Of a stretch of DNA of 64,000 nucleotides, positions 13,439 to 19,916 are shown one piece after another. This DNA is from a virus: positions 1 to 64,000 of IMG/VR virus record IMGVR_UViG_3300023178_000043. One strand, given 5' to 3'. Below the pieces are notes generated by a model, which did not search any database, was not told the DNA's origin, and was given only the letters and a program-made list of their open reading frames with translations. The number at the start of each line of letters is the position of its first letter. Position 1 is the stretch's first letter. The translations under genes and the position numbers were made by a program.

Positions 13439-13846
13439 TTAGAATATATTTTTTCTAATTTCTACACCTATAACTATTGAGGGTAAGAATTCTGTTTTGC
13501 TTTCATACAACAAGTCGGGTGTTATATAAAAATCTGTGGTCTTAGACACAACGGCAGGTGCAACAAAGAATACACGATTGACATATCTGACCCAAGGTAG
13601 AACAGGATTGCTTTCATAGTTACCAACCAATCCTGCTTCAAGTCTTTGGTTTTCTGTAATCTTGTATTGCACACCACCATACGGTGAAATTCTGTAATCG
13701 CTGTTGTAGTAAACACCAGCAATCCAATTTGTTGATTCATACATTTCACATTCGGCACTAACGTGTGGGTGATAATAATTTAACTTATCCACCTCACCAA
13801 ATGTAAGATGCATTGTAGCCGCAAATGCTAAAAATAAATTACACAT
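13439..13846 (-). CDS. small secreted barrel-like protein (135 aa)
   Basis: A short hydrophobic leader (CNLFLAFAATMHLTF) precedes alternating polar and aromatic strands (NWIAGVYYNSDYRISPYGGVQYKI) ending in VEIRKNIF, with a terminal Phe as in outer-membrane barrels. Likely a small envelope barrel. It ends 2 nt before the Mom-like gene begins. Confidence 0.5.
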   Translation of the reverse strand: MCNLFLAFAATMHLTFGEVDKLNYYHPHVSAECEMYESTNWIAGVYYNSDYRISPYGGVQYKITENQRLEAGLVGNYESNPVLPWVRYVNRVFFVAPAVVSKTTDFYITPDLLYESKTEFLPSIVIGVEIRKNIF

Positions 13847-13860
13847 AATTTCTCCTGTTA

Positions 13861-13944
13861 TGCTTCGAGCGAGACTCGAACTCGCAAGCCCTATCGGGCG
13901 TCAGATTTTAAGTCTGATGTGTATACCTATTCCACCACCGAAGC
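13861..13944 (-). tRNA. tRNA-Leu (TAA)
   Basis: Long variable arm, acceptor GCTTCGG/TCGAAGC, loop CTTAAAA, discriminator A. Confidence 0.95.
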
Positions 13945-13949
13945 CTAAG

Positions 13950-14024
13950 TCTGGGTGGTAGGATTTGAACCTACGACTTCTGCCTCCCAAAGGCAGCGCT
14001 CTGACCGTGCTGAGCTACACCCAG
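13950..14024 (-). tRNA. tRNA-Pro (TGG)
   Basis: Acceptor CTGGGTG/CACCCAG, loop TTTGGGA, discriminator A. Confidence 0.95.
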
Positions 14025-14030
14025 ATAAAA

Positions 14031-14150
14031 TGTGTCACCCCCATCAAAGGTGCTGGTCCTCCCCGTAGGTACTCCGCTCGAGCCGTTTCACTACGCTTCA
14101 CAGAACAGAGGTTTGTGTGAGCGTCCTCCCTCTCCTCCGGTGATGACACA
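14031..14150 (-). ncRNA. structured RNA A in the tRNA array
   Basis: About 120 nt closed by TGTGTCA/TGACACA and a few further pairs (14139-14150 with 14031-14042, one A-G mismatch). Inside are a 9-bp arm ACGCTCACA / TGTG(A)AGCGT, a CCT-ACGGGG-AGG hairpin and GCTCGAGC. GC-rich compared with its surroundings and without an open frame. U-G pairs favour the minus strand, as for the flanking tRNAs. It is not a tRNA and matches no RNA family I recognise. Confidence 0.6.
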
Positions 14151-14161
14151 TATTTTACTAA

Positions 14162-14258
14162 TGAGACATAACACCGAAACATATCTAAGAAATCACGACT
14201 AATCTAGATATGGACAAACCTGTCGTGTCAGGTAAGAACCGGAATTACATATGTCTCA
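14162..14258 (-). ncRNA. structured RNA B in the tRNA array
   Basis: 97 nt closed by TGAGACATA/TATGTCTCA (9 bp, exact). Inside: hairpin CCTG-ACACGA-CAGG, an 8-bp arm CATATCTA/TAGATATG, and CCG/CGG holding both together as a three-way junction. The 3' end of its closing stem is 11 nt from the start of RNA A; tRNA-Thr lies 1 base on the other side. No coding frame. Confidence 0.6.
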
Positions 14259-14259
14259 G

Positions 14260-14332
14260 AGCCCCCGGTCAGAGTCGAACTGACGACCGCTCGCTTACAA
14301 GGCGAGTGCTCTGGCCACTGAGCTACGGAGGC
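14260..14332 (-). tRNA. tRNA-Thr (TGT)
   Basis: Acceptor GCCTCCG/CGGGGGC, loop CTTGTAA, discriminator T. Confidence 0.95.
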
Positions 14333-14345
14333 AATAATATTTTTG

Positions 14346-14540
14346 TTAGTATGGGGTATGTGGTCCATTGTGAATTGGACTATAATAATCTTTTTTTGTT
14401 CGTGACTTTAAACCATCCTTGTTAAGTTCGTTAATTAACATATTAGCTAATTCAACTGATTGTTTTGCAGCACTTCTACCTTCCATATCATTCTTAACTA
14501 GTTCAATAAACAATCTTGTTGCTACTTCATCACGATTCAT
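14346..14540 (-). CDS. small helical protein (64 aa)
   Basis: ATG at 14540 after AAAGGAG. The same frame extends upstream into tRNA-Gln and is not used. Predicted two-helix protein with a basic C-terminus. Not recognised. Confidence 0.6.
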   Translation of the reverse strand: MNRDEVATRLFIELVKNDMEGRSAAKQSVELANMLINELNKDGLKSRTKKDYYSPIHNGPHTPY

Positions 14541-14557
14541 AACCACTCCTTTGTTAG

Positions 14558-14630
14558 TTGCCCCGCTAGGGCTCGAACCTAGACTCTCATGATCCAAAGT
14601 CACGCGTGTTGCCAGTTACACCACGGGGCA
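14558..14630 (-). tRNA. tRNA-Gln (TTG)
   Basis: Acceptor TGCCCCG/CGGGGCA, loop CTTTGGA, discriminator A. U1-A72 is typical of tRNA-Gln. Confidence 0.94.
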
Positions 14631-14656
14631 ATCGCTTTTTACTACGTTCACATCAG

Positions 14657-14730
14657 TACGCCCTCAGGGAATTGAACCCCGGACCTTTCGGATATAAGCC
14701 GAATGCTCTAACCGACTGAGCTAAGGGCGC
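14657..14730 (-). tRNA. tRNA-Ile (TAT)
   Basis: Acceptor GCGCCCT/AGGGCGT, anticodon stem TTCGG/CCGAA with loop CTTATAT, so the anticodon is TAT, reading AUA directly. Bacteria normally read AUA with a lysidine-modified CAT anticodon. Confidence 0.9.
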
Positions 14731-14737
14731 ATATAAG

Positions 14738-14884
14738 TTATTTGTCTTCCATAGATTTAAGTTTATCTTCTAATTCAACTAATCGTTTGAGTGCTCCAGC
14801 TTTTGTCCACCCATCGTTGTGGTTTGAATTAGCTTCAATTCTTAATCTTTTAATTTCTTCTTTAAGTTCATCAATATCTTTCAC
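14738..14884 (-). CDS. small coiled-coil protein, GTG start (48 aa)
   Basis: A strong AGGAGG precedes GTG. Heptad-like charged helix (ELKEEIKRLRIEA, LKRLVELEDKLKSM). Lies between tRNA-Ile and tRNA-Gly. Not recognised. Confidence 0.55.
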   Translation of the reverse strand: MKDIDELKEEIKRLRIEANSNHNDGWTKAGALKRLVELEDKLKSMEDK

Positions 14885-14902
14885 AATGACCTCCTATGTA
14901 AG

Positions 14903-14974
<72 letters not shown>

Positions 14975-14978
14975 AAAA

Positions 14979-15066
14979 TGGTTATGGATTTTCTTACTGA
15001 CATATTCAGCGAGCCGATCCTAAACACGCTGCCTTGGACGCGGGTAATTAATTCCTTCCATAACCA
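14979..15066 (-). ncRNA. structured RNA C in the tRNA array
   Basis: 88 nt closed by TGGTTATGGA/TCCATAACCA (10 bp, exact), with an inner stem CAGCG/CGCTG. It fills the space between tRNA-Gly and tRNA-Glu exactly and has no T-loop or anticodon arm, so it is not a degenerate tRNA by eye. No coding frame. Confidence 0.55.
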
Positions 15067-15070
15067 CAAG

Positions 15071-15143
15071 TACCCCCACGGAGAATCGAACTCCGGTCTT
15101 CAGGATGAAAGCCTGATATCCTCGGCCACTAGACGATGGGGGC
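15071..15143 (-). tRNA. tRNA-Glu (TTC)
   Basis: Acceptor GCCCCCA/TGGGGGT, loop CTTTCAT, discriminator A. Confidence 0.95.
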
Positions 15144-15152
15144 GTATAACCA

Positions 15153-15371
15153 TTATTGTAGAGAAATTTCTTCCATTGCGGGTGGAGCCATCAAACCAGC
15201 TTCACCCATCGCTCTGATAATCTGAACGATTCCATCAAACAAAGTCATATACGCTGATGGTCTTATCAAGAGAAGAAGCGTCAGAATGGAAAAAATAAAC
15301 ATTATTGTAGCCCAAACATTTAAGATAATAACCTTATTACCAACGGTAACGCTTGGACGTTCATCTGACAT
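15153..15371 (-). CDS. 72-aa single-span membrane protein
   Basis: GAGGAG before the ATG. Residues 18-38 form a membrane span (WATIMFIFSILTLLLLI). The C-terminal half is an amphipathic helix followed by Pro and Met. First protein gene in the tRNA transcript. Function unknown. Confidence 0.65.
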   Translation of the reverse strand: MSDERPSVTVGNKVIILNVWATIMFIFSILTLLLLIRPSAYMTLFDGIVQIIRAMGEAGLMAPPAMEEISLQ

Positions 15372-15417
15372 AGTGCTCCTCAGACAAAGGTTAACCTATG
15401 TAACTGTCAAATAACTA

Positions 15418-15490
15418 TGGGCCCTCTGGGACTCGAACCCAGAACCTATTGGTTAAAAGCCAAGTGCTCTACCAGTTGAGCTAAAGGCCC
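15418..15490 (-). tRNA. tRNA-Lys (TTT)
   Basis: Acceptor GGGCCTT/AGGGCCC, loop CTTTTAA, discriminator A. One mismatch in the anticodon stem (C27/T43). First tRNA after the promoter at 15513-15541. Confidence 0.94.
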
Positions 15491-15512
15491 GTCTTTTTCA
15501 ATTCATACCTAT

Positions 15513-15557
15513 AATCTAACAACAAACTCACTGAAAGTCAAGATGTGAATTGTAACA
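15513..15557 (-). promoter_or_regulatory. promoter of the tRNA array
   Basis: TAGATT (15513-15518), 17 bp, TTGACT (15536-15541), 9 nt, TGTTACA (15551-15557). The second box is degenerate (CGTCACA, 15563-15569). Transcripts would start about 15 nt before tRNA-Lys. Confidence 0.85.
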
Positions 15558-15561
15558 AATG

Positions 15562-15579
15562 TTGTGACGCCACTCACAA
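15562..15579 (-). terminator. possible terminator behind the tmRNA
   Basis: TTGTGA-loop-TCACAA hairpin followed by CATTTGTT on the minus strand. It lies between the tmRNA and the next promoter; the U-tract is weak. The stretch 15580-15685 holds other short stems (GCCC/GGGC, CCGGTC/GACCGG) and no gene. Confidence 0.35.
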
Positions 15580-15685
15580 TAAACCCTAAAGTATCTTACT
15601 ACTCCTGTTCCGGTCGCCCTGTATGGGCACATCCCATAACCGAAAGCGATATGGACTAATGAGGCGTTTTACTGGGCATTTGTTA

Positions 15686-16015
15686 TGGAGATGGCGGGAG
15701 TCGAACCCGCGTCCGAACTTAACTACCTAAATTACTATCAACGCTGTAGGACAGTTAGGGGTACCAAGGTGTCCAACCTCACGGCCTTGTCTCGTCTATG
15801 CCGGTCACGGAATACATTCTTTGGTGTATACATCCGCACTTAGCTCTATTCCTAAGAGTCACCCGATTACATTTACTTCCCGTGTTTATCTTATCGGTAT
15901 CAGATAGTGGGAAGGGCTTAAGCAGCCATTAGTAAAGGTTCGTCAGTTACTTTTAAAGTATCAAACTAGCGTGTCAATCCAGTATCATTAAACCCGTCGA
16001 AACCAGTGCATCCCC
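15686..16015 (-). ncRNA. ssrA: tmRNA, tag VTDEPLLMAA
   Basis: Both tRNA-like ends are clear: GGGGATG at the 5' end pairs with CATCTCC at the 3' end, GGTTTCGACGGG follows the 5' stem, and the T-arm GCGGGTTCGACTCCCGC precedes the 3' end. CCA is not encoded. The tag frame lies at 15918-15950 and reads VTDEPLLMAA then TAA, similar in plan to the E. coli tag ANDENYALAA, with an AA end for protease recognition. 330 nt is a normal one-piece tmRNA length. It has its own promoter at 16037-16065. Phage tmRNAs are known but uncommon. Confidence 0.93.
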
Positions 16016-16036
16016 GTATTTTCAATCAACTCTATA

Positions 16037-16092
16037 ATTATAACCACATTTATATAAATAATCAAGATGTCAAGTGTAACAGAACTGTAACA
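16037..16092 (-). promoter_or_regulatory. tmRNA promoter with paired TGTTACA boxes
   Basis: TATAAT (16037-16042), 17 bp, TTGATT (16060-16065), 9 nt, TGTTACA (16075-16081), 4 nt, TGTTACA (16086-16092). The best match to the shared promoter plan; the start point would be about 15 nt before the mature 5' end. Confidence 0.9.
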
Positions 16093-16094
16093 GG

Positions 16095-17180
16095 TTATTC
16101 TACACAGATTAATTGGTCACGATTCTGTCCGACACCAACCATTGACACCAAGCAACCTGTCTCATTGGAGATATAAGACACATAATCTTTTAATTCTTGT
16201 GGAAGGTCGTTCCAAGTCTTTTCATCGCCTGTGAGTTTCCAAGGTGAAAATTTAACCCATCCACTATCTTTGATATAAATTTGTTGTAGACAAGACAACA
16301 CATCCAACTTGGTAATTGCTAGATTTGTAATACCATTGACTTCACAAGCGTATCGTAGTTGGTCCATATCCAACCAACCCATTCTACGAGGACGACCAGT
16401 AGTTGCACCATACTCACCACCGGCTTCTCGTAACATTTCGGTCAGGTCATCATCTTTAAACTCAGTTGGAAATGGTCCCTCTCCAATTCTGGTTGTGTAT
16501 GCTTTGACCACACCAATCACAGCACTATCACCAAACATATGTAATGGTAGTCCGGTTCCTTGGGGAGCATAATTTGCAGTGCATGGTGATGATGTTACGT
16601 ATGGATAGGTTCCGAAATCAATATCAAGCATTGCCGCTTGTGCTCCTTCCATAAGTATCTTGTCACCATTTCTCTCTACATTTCGTAGAAGTTTACGAGT
16701 ATCGGTTATGAATGGTGCCAGTTTACCATAAGCAACATCATTGACAATTGACCCCAACTTGATTCCTTGTCGGTCATACTTGTCTCTGTATGCTGGACCA
16801 ATACCTTTACCTGTAGAACCCCACTTCGTTTTGTTTGCTTCGTCCTGAATTAGATGTTGGCGAGTAACTACGGTTGCATCCTTGGAAATAAAAAGTCGGT
16901 CAGTAAAATCAACACCCATATCTTCTAAGGCTTCAATTTCCTTAATTAGTTCTTCAGGGTTGACCACACACCCGTGTGTAATTACAGACTTACAATCCTC
17001 ACGAATAACGCCTGTGGGGAGTGAATGAGTAACATACTTTTTGTCACCCACACATACGGTATGACCAGCATTACTACCACCTTGGTAGCGCACAACCCAA
17101 TCGTATTCTTCACTCATATAGTCGGTAATTTTGCCTTTGCCTTCGTCGCCCCATTGGAGTCCTACAACAATATCAATCAT
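16095..17180 (-). CDS. purA: adenylosuccinate synthetase, short phage form (361 aa)
   Basis: Carries the family motifs in order: GLQWGDEGKGKITD (7-20, catalytic Asp12), GSNAGHT (35-41, catalytic His40), GSTGKGIGPAY (121-131), GTYPYVTSS (190-198), TGRPRRMGWLD (261-271) and TKLDVL (290-295) for the guanine base. It joins IMP and aspartate using GTP in AMP synthesis. About 70 residues shorter than bacterial PurA and closer in size to archaeal PurA and the phage PurZ of diaminopurine (Z) genomes; PurZ enzymes I know of have Ser in place of the catalytic Asp, so the Asp here argues for PurA. Overlaps the small gene upstream by 8 nt. Confidence 0.85.
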   Translation of the reverse strand: MIDIVVGLQWGDEGKGKITDYMSEEYDWVVRYQGGSNAGHTVCVGDKKYVTHSLPTGVIREDCKSVITHGCVVNPEELIKEIEALEDMGVDFTDRLFISKDATVVTRQHLIQDEANKTKWGSTGKGIGPAYRDKYDRQGIKLGSIVNDVAYGKLAPFITDTRKLLRNVERNGDKILMEGAQAAMLDIDFGTYPYVTSSPCTANYAPQGTGLPLHMFGDSAVIGVVKAYTTRIGEGPFPTEFKDDDLTEMLREAGGEYGATTGRPRRMGWLDMDQLRYACEVNGITNLAITKLDVLSCLQQIYIKDSGWVKFSPWKLTGDEKTWNDLPQELKDYVSYISNETGCLVSMVGVGQNRDQLICVE

Positions 17181-17397
17181 AAACTAAATCTGCCTCCGTT
17201 TCAATAACTACTCTAGCACCACAACTCAATAATGGTTTGTCATTTCCACCGTAAATTACTTTGCTTGGACCAAGGATTTCAACAGAATGACAGTATGTAT
17301 TTTTCCTGCCTTCTTTTACGGTTATGACAGGTTCGTTGGTACTATGCTTTCTATTATGTCTTATCTTATGTTGATTGACATGAATATACTTTTTCAT
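17173..17397 (-). CDS. small conserved-looking phage protein (74 aa)
   Basis: Begins MKKYIHVNQHKIRHNRK, then a compact beta-rich domain with two Cys (YCHSVEI, LLSCGARVVIETE). It resembles small hypothetical proteins of T4-like cyanophages that I recall, with no known function. First gene behind the promoter at 17425-17453 and coupled to purA. Confidence 0.65.
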   Translation of the reverse strand: MKKYIHVNQHKIRHNRKHSTNEPVITVKEGRKNTYCHSVEILGPSKVIYGGNDKPLLSCGARVVIETEADLVYD

Positions 17398-17424
17398 ATA
17401 ACCTCATCGTAAAAATGTTACCTA

Positions 17425-17453
17425 AATATATGTGGTCAAATTAAATTTGTCAA
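17425..17453 (-). promoter_or_regulatory. sigma70-type promoter for purA operon
   Basis: TATATT (17425-17430), 17 bp, TTGACA (17448-17453, consensus). No TGTTACA boxes. It points left and touches the rightward late motif at 17454-17461. Confidence 0.75.
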
Positions 17454-17461
17454 TACTTATA
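17454..17461 (+). promoter_or_regulatory. late-promoter-like motif TACTTATA
   Basis: Followed after 16 nt by the start of the 40-aa gene, with AGGAGG between. First of the rightward motifs. Confidence 0.55.
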
Positions 17462-17477
17462 TAAAACAGGAGGTTAC

Positions 17478-17600
17478 ATGGCTAAAAAAGAAAGACTGAT
17501 TGGCTTTAAGAAAACTGTAAAAGTTGGTAGAGCAAAAAAGCGTTTCGGACCAAAAGAAAGTAAACCCAAAAAGTATAGAGGTCAAGGAAAAAGTCGTTAG
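17478..17600 (+). CDS. 40-aa very basic protein
   Basis: AGGAGG precedes the ATG. About half the residues are Lys or Arg (RAKKRFGPKESKPKKY). Likely nucleic-acid or virion-core associated; not recognised. Confidence 0.6.
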   Translation: MAKKERLIGFKKTVKVGRAKKRFGPKESKPKKYRGQGKSR

Positions 17601-17676
17601 GCCCTTGACAAACTAAAAAAACAACATTATATTTTCCCTGTGCCCGGGAGAAAGTATATATACTAGGTATTATAGT

Positions 17677-18672
17677 ATGAAAGATAAATTAGATGGTGGT
17701 TTGGGTGATGGAATGAGTTTATCTGATATTGCAGATAAGCATAATGTTCCACATCAACAAATCAAAACAGAATTTAAAAAAGGAATCAAGGTAGAGATGG
17801 AACACACAAGTGACCCTTCTGTTGCCGCCGAGATTGCTTTAGACCATTTAGTAGAAGACCCTGAATATTATAGTAAACTGGGTGACATAGAAAATAAAGA
17901 AGTAGATGAAAATCTACGCAAGTGGTTTAAAGAAAAGTGGGTAAGATTTGGTCCCGATGGAAAAATCAAAGGTCCGTGTGCTAGAGGTAGTAGTAAAGAA
18001 GGAAAACCAAAATGCCTTCCTCAGTCCAAAGCACATTCTCTAGGTAAAAAAGGTAGAGCATCTGCCGCTCGTAGAAAGCGTAGAGAAGACCCCAATCCAA
18101 ATCGTCGTGGTAAAGCTAAAAATGTAAATACAAAAAAGGAGGCACTTGACATGAACGAAGAATTTACCGATATTCCATTCACTGAATGTCCACATTGTCG
18201 TGGAAACATCGTTCACGAAAGTCAACTAAACGAAAAACAAGACGCTTGTTATCACAAGGTTAAAAGTCGTTACAAAGTTTGGCCTAGTGCATATGCCTCT
18301 GGAGCCTTAGTTAAGTGCCGTAAAGTTGGTGCTAAAAACTGGGGTAATAGTAAAAAAGAAAGCTACGATGTATTCTGTGAAGAAACTGGTGTAGGTTACA
18401 CACTTGAGTTTGATATGAGTGGTGACCTTAATGAAGCAGAATACCAAGGTAGAAAAGTTTCTCTTGGGAAGCCTACCCGCGGTGATGTTAAAAAGTTTAA
18501 GGTGTATGTAAAGAACGATAAAGGAAATGTCGTCAAAGTTAATTTTGGTGACCCAAATATGAGAATCAAAAAATCAAATCCGGCTCGTAGAAAGAGTTTC
18601 AGAGCAAGACACAACTGCTCTTCTCCGGGCCCACGTTGGAAAGCAAGATACTGGAGCTGTCGTAAATGGTAA
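17677..18672 (+). CDS. multidomain basic protein, DUF5661/DUF5872-like (331 aa)
   Basis: Residues about 20-70 (KGIKVEMEHTSD...ALDHLVEDPEYYSKL) resemble DUF5661. Residues 85-150 contain WVRFGPDGKIKGPCARGSS and a basic KKGRASAARRKRRED stretch like DUF5872. A CPHC pair follows near 172, then CYHKVKSRYKVWPSAYASG, and a basic C-terminus with RKSFRARHNC and ARYWSCRKW. The C-terminal pattern occurs in phage head-associated proteins, from memory. Probably a DNA- or capsid-associated structural protein; domain names from memory, function inferred. Confidence 0.5.
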   Translation: MKDKLDGGLGDGMSLSDIADKHNVPHQQIKTEFKKGIKVEMEHTSDPSVAAEIALDHLVEDPEYYSKLGDIENKEVDENLRKWFKEKWVRFGPDGKIKGPCARGSSKEGKPKCLPQSKAHSLGKKGRASAARRKRREDPNPNRRGKAKNVNTKKEALDMNEEFTDIPFTECPHCRGNIVHESQLNEKQDACYHKVKSRYKVWPSAYASGALVKCRKVGAKNWGNSKKESYDVFCEETGVGYTLEFDMSGDLNEAEYQGRKVSLGKPTRGDVKKFKVYVKNDKGNVVKVNFGDPNMRIKKSNPARRKSFRARHNCSSPGPRWKARYWSCRKW

Positions 18673-18681
18673 GGAGATAAA

Positions 18682-18804
18682 ATGAAAAAACTTTGGTTGT
18701 TGACAATGGTAACAATAATCAGTGTAACAGGAATGTTTGTTACAAAGCAAAAAGAATTACCTAAACCCGAAATAGACGATGACGAACCAATACTATTCAT
18801 TTGA
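18682..18804 (+). CDS. 40-aa membrane-anchored peptide
   Basis: AAGGAGA before the ATG. Leader-like hydrophobic segment (LWLLTMVTIISVTGMFV), then an acidic tail. Its 3' end overlaps the next gene by 26 nt. Confidence 0.5.
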   Translation: MKKLWLLTMVTIISVTGMFVTKQKELPKPEIDDDEPILFI

Positions 18805-19072
18805 GGATTTTAACGAATCTGCTAGAAAGTTTTTATTTTCCATAATGTCGTATTATAACGGGTCAACCGAAGAAAAAATTAAAAGAGCGTCAGAGTTCTT
18901 GGATGATTTGATTTTTAAAACACAAAATGGTCTAGATAATCCGTTTGATAACACAGACCGAACCTACTATAAATTAGCAAACTACTCTCGTAAGATATTA
19001 ATTCCAGAGTTGCTAGAAACTATGGAATCTGTAGACGAATCTGACCCGTTTGATATTCATGAGTGGAATTGA
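18779..19072 (+). CDS. acidic helical protein (97 aa)
   Basis: Not recognised. Mostly helical, acidic C-terminus (ESVDESDPFDIHEWN). Starts inside the tail of the membrane peptide and ends just before a TACTTATA motif. Confidence 0.6.
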   Translation: MTNQYYSFEDFNESARKFLFSIMSYYNGSTEEKIKRASEFLDDLIFKTQNGLDNPFDNTDRTYYKLANYSRKILIPELLETMESVDESDPFDIHEWN

Positions 19073-19075
19073 TAC

Positions 19076-19083
19076 TACTTATA
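19076..19083 (+). promoter_or_regulatory. late-promoter-like motif TACTTATA
   Basis: 25 nt before the 57-aa gene, followed by GAAAACATT and AAGGAAGG. Confidence 0.55.
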
Positions 19084-19108
19084 GAAAACATTAATAAGGA
19101 AGGATTTT

Positions 19109-19282
19109 ATGTCCGGTGAGTTAGAAAAATTTATAGTTCCTATATTTGTTGTGGCTTATGGAGAAGACGAGTCCGACGCCGTTACGTATGTTGAACAAGC
19201 AATTGATACAACTGAGTTGGTCCGTGAGGATGGTATCTTTAGTATAGAGATATTAGAAGACGAGGTTGAACCATACGTTTAA
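19109..19282 (+). CDS. small acidic protein (57 aa)
   Basis: AAGGAAGG site. Reads as a compact alpha/beta fold (KFIVPIFVVAYGEDESDAV...FSIEILEDEVEPYV). No family recognised. Confidence 0.6.
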   Translation: MSGELEKFIVPIFVVAYGEDESDAVTYVEQAIDTTELVREDGIFSIEILEDEVEPYV

Positions 19283-19294
19283 TGGAGTTTCGCT

Positions 19295-19471
19295 GTGTCA
19301 AAATTAAAACAAGTATTACTTAAACCCACCAATACACTTCCATTTATGTTTGGGTTGTTTATTGGTATGACTCTTGTAAGTCCAGATATCTTACACAACT
19401 CAGTAATCACCGCCGTATCCGGCTCTACATTCCATGTTATAAAAGCAATATCGTTATCTATATACGGTTAA
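19295..19471 (+). CDS. 58-aa membrane protein, GTG start
   Basis: ATGGAG site, GTG start. Residues 14-34 and 42-58 are hydrophobic (TLPFMFGLFIGMTLV and VITAVSGSTFHVIKAIS), possibly two spans. Could be a holin by size and topology, but no direct evidence. Confidence 0.5.
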   Translation: MSKLKQVLLKPTNTLPFMFGLFIGMTLVSPDILHNSVITAVSGSTFHVIKAISLSIYG

Positions 19472-19517
19472 ATGGTTATAAGAAAGGTAGTTTAAACTTC
19501 TTTAACCAAAAGGAAAC

Positions 19518-19874
19518 ATGGAACTCTTACCAGAACTTTTAAACGAAAAAGGAATGGTTGCTGTAATGTTTACAGTTATTGCGGCTATAACTTCGGTTCT
19601 CACTGAAAAGAAAGAGAAAAAGAATCGTCGTTCATCTGACCGTCAAAGTTCTCAATTAATAGAAAAAGCATTTCTACAAATGGAAAAAAATGTAGAAGAA
19701 CTCAGAAAACAAAACGAAGAAATGCGCGAAGATTTTAAATCTGTTTATAACGAACTAGAAGAGTATAGACAGAAATATCACAAACAAATAGAAATCAATA
19801 ATACCCAGAGCGCTCAACTAACCAAGTTAAATCTTGAGTTGTTCTATAGAAACGAAAGACTTGACAATCCTTAA
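19518..19874 (+). CDS. membrane-anchored coiled-coil protein (118 aa)
   Basis: N-terminal span at residues 11-29 (KGMVAVMFTVIAAITSVL), then about 80 residues of charged coiled coil. This is the layout of inner-membrane spanins (i-spanins) but also of other phage membrane proteins; no overlapping o-spanin lipoprotein follows. Confidence 0.6.
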   Translation: MELLPELLNEKGMVAVMFTVIAAITSVLTEKKEKKNRRSSDRQSSQLIEKAFLQMEKNVEELRKQNEEMREDFKSVYNELEEYRQKYHKQIEINNTQSAQLTKLNLELFYRNERLDNP

Positions 19875-19916
19875 CAAAGTTATTATATTAGTAGGTAACT
19901 TTAACAAGAGAGGATT

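Noticed and set aside
14031-14258. Hammerhead ribozyme, RNase P RNA or group I intron in the tRNA array
   Set aside because: The CUGAUGA/GAAA core, the RNase P CR-I and CR-V motifs and the group I P7 pattern were looked for by eye and not found.
14210-14425. Plus-strand frame of 71 codons across tRNA-Thr
   Set aside because: It runs through a tRNA and structured RNA B on the opposite strand; no ribosome site and no protein-like pattern.
15580-15685. Another structured RNA between the tmRNA and the tRNA promoter
   Set aside because: Several short stems exist (GCCC/GGGC, CCGGTC/GACCGG) but no closing stem separate from the tmRNA end; treated as trailer.
16095-17180. Confident call of a Z-genome (2-aminoadenine) system
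   Set aside because: The PurA catalytic Asp is present and no MazZ or DpoZ gene is in the window; kept only as an open question.
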